Shown here one piece after another: positions 61,901 to 64,000 of a stretch of DNA of 64,000 bases. The stretch lies in the NCBI RefSeq assembly GCF_039538005.1, contig NZ_BAABBO010000012.1, positions 186,001-250,000 of the forward strand, in the 5' to 3' direction. Position numbers and translations under genes: made by a program. Source of the stretch: Allohahella marinimesophila. Lineage in GTDB: Bacteria; Pseudomonadota; Gammaproteobacteria; Pseudomonadales; Oleiphilaceae. The notes beneath the pieces are model-generated. The model did no database searches and was not told where the DNA came from. It worked only from the letters and a program-made list of their open reading frames with translations. Numbering within the stretch: the first letter of the stretch is position 1; each line of letters opens with the position of its first letter.

Positions 61901-62078
61901 TACATCAGCCCTGCCCTCCCAAGTGCTGAAAGGTATGGCGCCGATTATAGAGCCATATATTCAACGCGCAGCCGCCATAGAGGTGTCAATTCCAGAAGCG
62001 GCCTTCCCGGCTGGACTTTGGGACGAGGAGATGTACCTGGACGAGACTCCGGAATTGGCTGAACCTGTATTGGAATGA
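58920..62078 (+). CDS. Large bifunctional penicillin-binding protein (GT51 transglycosylase plus transpeptidase)
   Basis: Inner-membrane peptidoglycan synthase-like protein (1052 aa) with a Pro-rich cytoplasmic tail, one membrane anchor (residues about 41-59) and a large periplasmic part. The glycosyltransferase domain has Glu189-Asp190 in LLFIEDRRLL (normally EDRxF), MGGSTLATQIEKF near 230 (normally GGSTITQQ) and a YLNT stretch near 285. The transpeptidase motifs are STAK near 520, SIN near 622 and KTGTG near 940. It is longer than usual PBP1 proteins, with about 300 residues between the SxN and KTG motifs. It diverges from known PBP1a/b/c; possible specialised role. Confidence 0.88.
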   Translation: MGPAPQDPQAQAMTDAPLSEYDPAPVSQPPPKPVRRRFWRRLLLFAALLCIGIVGLAWFEARTSWLQARLLPDYARSLSFDLEEGPSDRIRFPVQGPFDQRLGYVNLPAMLDRLQTNGFYIDRQVRFSSPLMTFVDAGFYPPYPEKNQAGLSVRDVDQQLMFDFGYPRRVFEGFEDIPPLMVESLLFIEDRRLLSDDRPQMNPTVNWGRFLKAAVFKAGEAMNLNTPSMGGSTLATQIEKFRHSDDGVTGSITEKLRQMVSSSVRVYRHGEDTMPARRQLVLDYLNTVPLAAAPGYGEVNGIGDGLRVWFAADPAEVNRLLALKSPEEDELRLQGLALRQVLALMIAHRRPSYYLLQNRTELGEMADAHLRLLRRRDRISPALAEAGLEQALEFRNFREQPAVIPGDTNKGVNMVRNRLSKLLDVSLYQLDRMDLKVTTTLDRSLQEQITAHLRSLRDPAVAEANGLVGESLLRPGQAASLRYSFTLFERSDLGNQVRVQTDNTDIPFDINEGSKLELGSTAKLRVLASYLEIIAELYERYAPLPRAAQPADTDPLTRWVVGQLIVQPEMTLEQMLAAAMDRRYSASAAESFFTGGGKHTFSNFRREDNSRNPTVREALNESINLPFVRMLRDVISHLTQQQWQDLRTLMGNDNDPRRAQVLARFADREGTQFLSRFWGKYVNKGDDERVSAFLSGLQLTPVRAAVIYRYLNPSADLDSFNQFMAEKLVQVPEATALARLYGRYDPQLFNLQDLGYLANVHPLELWLVGYLLQNDKATFSEVLTASANQRQEVYRWLSRTRASNARDSRIRTMLDVEAFAELHRRWRRLGFPFDYLVPSLATALGSSGDRPAALAELMSTIMNDGARISPRRINRLVFAADTPYETHLSPALAMADQVMHPDVARVMKLALADVVNKGTGRRLLGTFKRADGSDLNMGGKTGTGDNRLVSTAGGQRITGRALSRTATLVFYLGDNHFGTLTAFVVGDEAGQYRFTSALPSQVLKGMAPIIEPYIQRAAAIEVSIPEAAFPAGLWDEEMYLDETPELAEPVLE

Positions 62079-62145
62079 GATAAAAGCCTTACAGTCCGCG
62101 GGTGGACGTTCGGTGTGGTGGCATCGCGCTTAACCAAACCTTAAA

Positions 62146-62335
62146 TCAGTAGTGATAGCGAAGCTGGGCGATAAGCAAAGCGTCATCCGTGACCTTGTAA
62201 ACTATTCGGTGCTCTTCATTAATTCGGCGAGACCAGTAACCGGCGAGGTTGTGCTTGAGAGGCTCCGGCTTGCCAACACCTTCAAACGGTGCTCGCTTGG
62301 TCTCTTTGATAAAAGTATGCCTGCGGCAGCTGCTA
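62146..62335 (-). pseudogene. Truncated YoeB/Txe-type toxin gene
   Basis: The C-terminal half of a YoeB-like mRNA interferase is clear: FIKETKRAPFEGVGKPEPL, then NLAGYWSRRINEEHRIVYK and a final LRYHY, with the catalytic-region Glu, Arg, His and Tyr conserved. Homology stops abruptly near position 62335; the preceding in-frame residues up to 62427 do not resemble the YoeB N-terminus, and no YefM-type antitoxin gene is adjacent. The gene is therefore a 5'-truncated remnant. The 62336-62483 stretch beyond it holds nothing I recognise. Confidence 0.75.
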
Positions 62336-62483
62336 TATCTCTCAAAGAGAAATGGTGTTGCAATGGCGGAGTGAACGCTAAGAGCATTTATAGAATCTGG
62401 GGTACAAGTCCAGAACATCGAATACACAGCGAATCACTTTCAGAACGACCTCTGAAAGCCAAACATTAGACGACGGAGAAAGT

Positions 62484-62777
62484 ATGATGGGTGACAAGGA
62501 GATATATCGACAGAAAGCTGAGGCCAAACTAGATGAGTGGAAAGCAGAGCTGGACAAGTTAAAGGCGCAGGCATCCCATAAAAGCGCAGATGTAAAGCAG
62601 GATGTGAATCATCAGATCGCAGCGCTCGAAGCTAAGCTCGAAGAGCAGAAGACAAAGATTGCAGAAATCAAAGAAGCTAGTGGCGAGGCATGGGATACCT
62701 TGAAGGACGGCATGGAATCAGCATTCGATTCAATGAAGTCTGCTTTCAGTGACGCTAAGAACAAATTCAAGAAGTAG
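62484..62777 (+). CDS. Small coiled-coil protein
   Basis: 97-aa highly charged, probably fully helical protein (YRQKAEAKLDEWKAELDKLK, HQIAALEAKLEEQKTKIAEI) with a weakly amphipathic tail GMESAFDSMKSAFSDAKNKF. It resembles the apolipoprotein-like or Sll1863-type coiled-coil stress proteins, a loose match. GGAG 6 nt before the ATG is a good ribosome-binding site; the second ATG (62487) is equally possible. No partner gene is evident in this accessory stretch. Confidence 0.75.
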   Translation: MMGDKEIYRQKAEAKLDEWKAELDKLKAQASHKSADVKQDVNHQIAALEAKLEEQKTKIAEIKEASGEAWDTLKDGMESAFDSMKSAFSDAKNKFKK

Positions 62778-62916
62778 AGCGTAGAAACCGGTGGACCTCG
62801 GTCACAGGCAAGACCTGTCCATTCATCTGAATAACAGGAACGGCGCTAAAACCGTTTATACCTGCACTTAAACAGGACGCCATCAAAACGTTGGTGTCGA
62901 TTATTGCCTGCAGCAT
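62767..62916 (-). pseudogene. Possible PIN-domain toxin fragment
   Basis: The ORF from ATG 62916 begins MLQAIIDTNVLMASCLS, which matches the start of PIN-domain (VapC-like) toxins including the first catalytic Asp and Thr-Asn. After about 18 residues similarity ends, and the ORF stops at 49 aa instead of about 140. It is most likely a decayed fragment, but such a short match could be chance. Confidence 0.3.
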
Positions 62917-63075
62917 GCTGGTGATTGCCACCGTTTCGGTAACGTCGATGGTGTCGGCCGACGCTTCTGCATCGGGCACGGCAGCGCGCCAGAGCAACCT
63001 GTTAGGCCTTCTGTTTTTTTGGCGCTATCAGCCCATTTCGAAAAATATCTATCAAACACGAGCTATCAAACAACC

Positions 63076-64000
63076 ATGACGAGAAAGACTTTAGGTTTAA
63101 CCCGGCCACGAAATAAAGACGCCAAACATGTGGCTGAGGCAACCGAAGCGGTGTCTGAAGCTGATCCACAAAAGCGGTTTTTAAACGGCGTAGTTATCAA
63201 TCCGGCTCCAGGGATTCGCCTGGAGCTGGGTTCAGAAGAATTCTCGGTGCGCGCGATGGATTTGATCACGCCGATCGGAATGGGACAGCGAGGCTTGATC
63301 GTTGCGCCGCCGGGGTCTGGAAAATCGACGATCTTGAAACATATTTGCCAGGCGGTGGGAAAGGCGTATCCCGAGATTAAACTGTACGCCTTATTGATCG
63401 ATGAGCGGCCCGAAGAGGTCACTGATTTCAAGCGTAGCGTCCCGGCTGAGGTACACGCGTCTTCTTCGGATGAAAGCTATGCGCATCACGTTCGCGTTGC
63501 CGATGAGCTGCTTGATACCGCCCGCCAACAAGCTGGTGAGGGTCACGACGTCATGATTGTGATTGATTCTCTCACGAGGCTTTCACGTGTGCATAATGCG
63601 GAGCGAAAAGGCAGCGGTCGTACCATGTCCGGCGGGCTTGATGCTCGAGCGATGGAGATCCCGCGGAGGATGTTTGGCGCTGCTCGAAACCTTGAGAATG
63701 GCGGCTCGCTGACCATTTTAGCCACCGTTCTGGTCGATACTGGCAGCCGTATGGACCAGGTGATATTTGAGGAGTTCAAAGGCACGGGGAACATGGAGCT
63801 GGTGTTATCAAGGGACGTTGCGCAACAGCGAATCTTCCCAGCGCTGGATATCTCGAAAAGTAGTACTCGCCGTGAAGAGCTGCTGTTAGATCCGAAAGAT
63901 CTGGACAAAATAAGAGGCTTGCGCCGGGCGCTGAGCGGTCTAAAACCGCTAGAGGGCACAAAAAAGCTGGTTGAGTTGCTGGAGAAGTACCCGACGAATG
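63076..64000 (+). CDS. Rho-type hexameric RNA helicase ATPase domain lacking the RNA-binding N-terminus (partial, runs off window)
   Basis: An open frame of at least 308 codons starts at ATG 63076 and continues past the window edge. Residues 34-308 match the C-terminal motor of transcription terminator Rho: linker and RGLIVAPPGSGKST (P-loop, residues 73-85; E. coli Rho has PPKAGKT), LLIDERPEEVTDFKR, VMIVIDSLTRLSR (Walker B), SGGLDARAMEIPRRMFGAAR (Q-loop region), IDTGS-like VDTGSRMDQVIFEEFKGTGN (R-loop) and ELVLSRD (arginine finger, Arg246). Only about 33 charged residues precede this, so the N-terminal helix bundle and cold-shock RNA-binding domain of Rho (about 130 residues) are absent; the upstream frame does not encode them. 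No clear ribosome-binding site is visible. Codon use differs from the core genes. Confidence 0.85.
   Translation, partial: MTRKTLGLTRPRNKDAKHVAEATEAVSEADPQKRFLNGVVINPAPGIRLELGSEEFSVRAMDLITPIGMGQRGLIVAPPGSGKSTILKHICQAVGKAYPEIKLYALLIDERPEEVTDFKRSVPAEVHASSSDESYAHHVRVADELLDTARQQAGEGHDVMIVIDSLTRLSRVHNAERKGSGRTMSGGLDARAMEIPRRMFGAARNLENGGSLTILATVLVDTGSRMDQVIFEEFKGTGNMELVLSRDVAQQRIFPALDISKSSTRREELLLDPKDLDKIRGLRRALSGLKPLEGTKKLVELLEKYPTN

Noticed and set aside
62079..63075. Integron cassette array with attC sites
   Set aside because: GTTAGGCC at 63001 and a few AAC/GTT motifs look suggestive, but I could not find paired R boxes with an imperfect palindrome between them, so the cassette idea stays unproven.

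Overview
The window is about 64 kb of densely packed, GC-rich (by eye) gammaproteobacterial chromosome. Two blocks keep an order I recall from Pseudomonas-type chromosomes: tktA-epd-pgk-fba read leftward and, divergent from it, an ArsR-type regulator/methyltransferase followed by metK-ahcY-metF. Other contents (TmcA, SerA, MtnBCD, a GspE-type ATPase, AcpH, MipA/OmpV, lipoproteins, TRAP and peptide ABC transporters, two fatty-acid oxidation loci) fit a heterotrophic, probably aerobic and possibly marine gammaproteobacterium. I cannot name the genus. No rRNA, tRNA, CRISPR array or intact transposase was seen.

Layout. 0-5.8 kb: a five-gene family 5 (peptide/opine/nickel) ABC importer on the minus strand. 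6-9.8 kb: a solitary GspE/PilB-type ATPase, a periplasmic LolA-like protein and a DUF3080 lipoprotein. 9.8-11.8 kb: methionine-salvage operon mtnB-mtnD-mtnC. 11.9-18.8 kb: tmcA, a TraB/GumN protein, an inner-membrane sulfatase-fold protein, a fumarylacetoacetate-hydrolase-family enzyme and a D-2-hydroxyglutarate dehydrogenase-like flavoprotein, divergent from serA. 20-24.2 kb: a DUF2878 membrane protein that seems to use a CTG start, an OmpA-like lipoprotein, a DMT exporter and a CYP152-type P450 peroxygenase. 24.3-31.5 kb: a protein-isoaspartate methyltransferase/erythromycin-esterase fusion behind a candidate sigma-54 promoter, a potassium-channel-like protein and a thiolase/FadB-like beta-oxidation operon. 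31.5-35.3 kb: SDR, iron-sulfur photolyase and FAD oxidoreductase. 35.4-39.1 kb: TRAP transporter dctPQM plus a DUF938 methyltransferase. 39.2-40.9 kb: pirin and an alpha/beta hydrolase. 40.9-46.4 kb: central-carbon operon. 46.5-51.2 kb: SAM cycle. 51.3-52.7 kb: an AT-richer thioesterase/TetR pair followed by a degenerate duplicate of part of metF. 52.7-57.9 kb: LysE exporter, AcpH, a TerB-like/acyl-CoA oxidase fusion and envelope proteins. 57.9-62.1 kb: PBP7-type endopeptidase and an unusually large bifunctional penicillin-binding protein. 62.1-64 kb: an accessory strip with a truncated YoeB toxin gene, a coiled-coil protein, a possible PIN-toxin fragment and a gene running off the edge that encodes a Rho-type hexameric ATPase without the usual RNA-binding N-terminus.

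Metabolic logic: MetK, AhcY and MetF regenerate SAM and methionine; MtnBDC recover methionine from methylthioadenosine; SerA starts serine synthesis and so feeds one-carbon units to MetF; the dehydrogenase opposite serA can remove the 2-hydroxyglutarate that SerA makes as a side product. Thiolase/FadB, the acyl-CoA oxidase and the P450 give three separate ways to attack acyl chains. The least explained items are the Rho-like ATPase, the metF scar around the thioesterase/TetR cassette, and the P450 with an unusual residue at its key substrate position.
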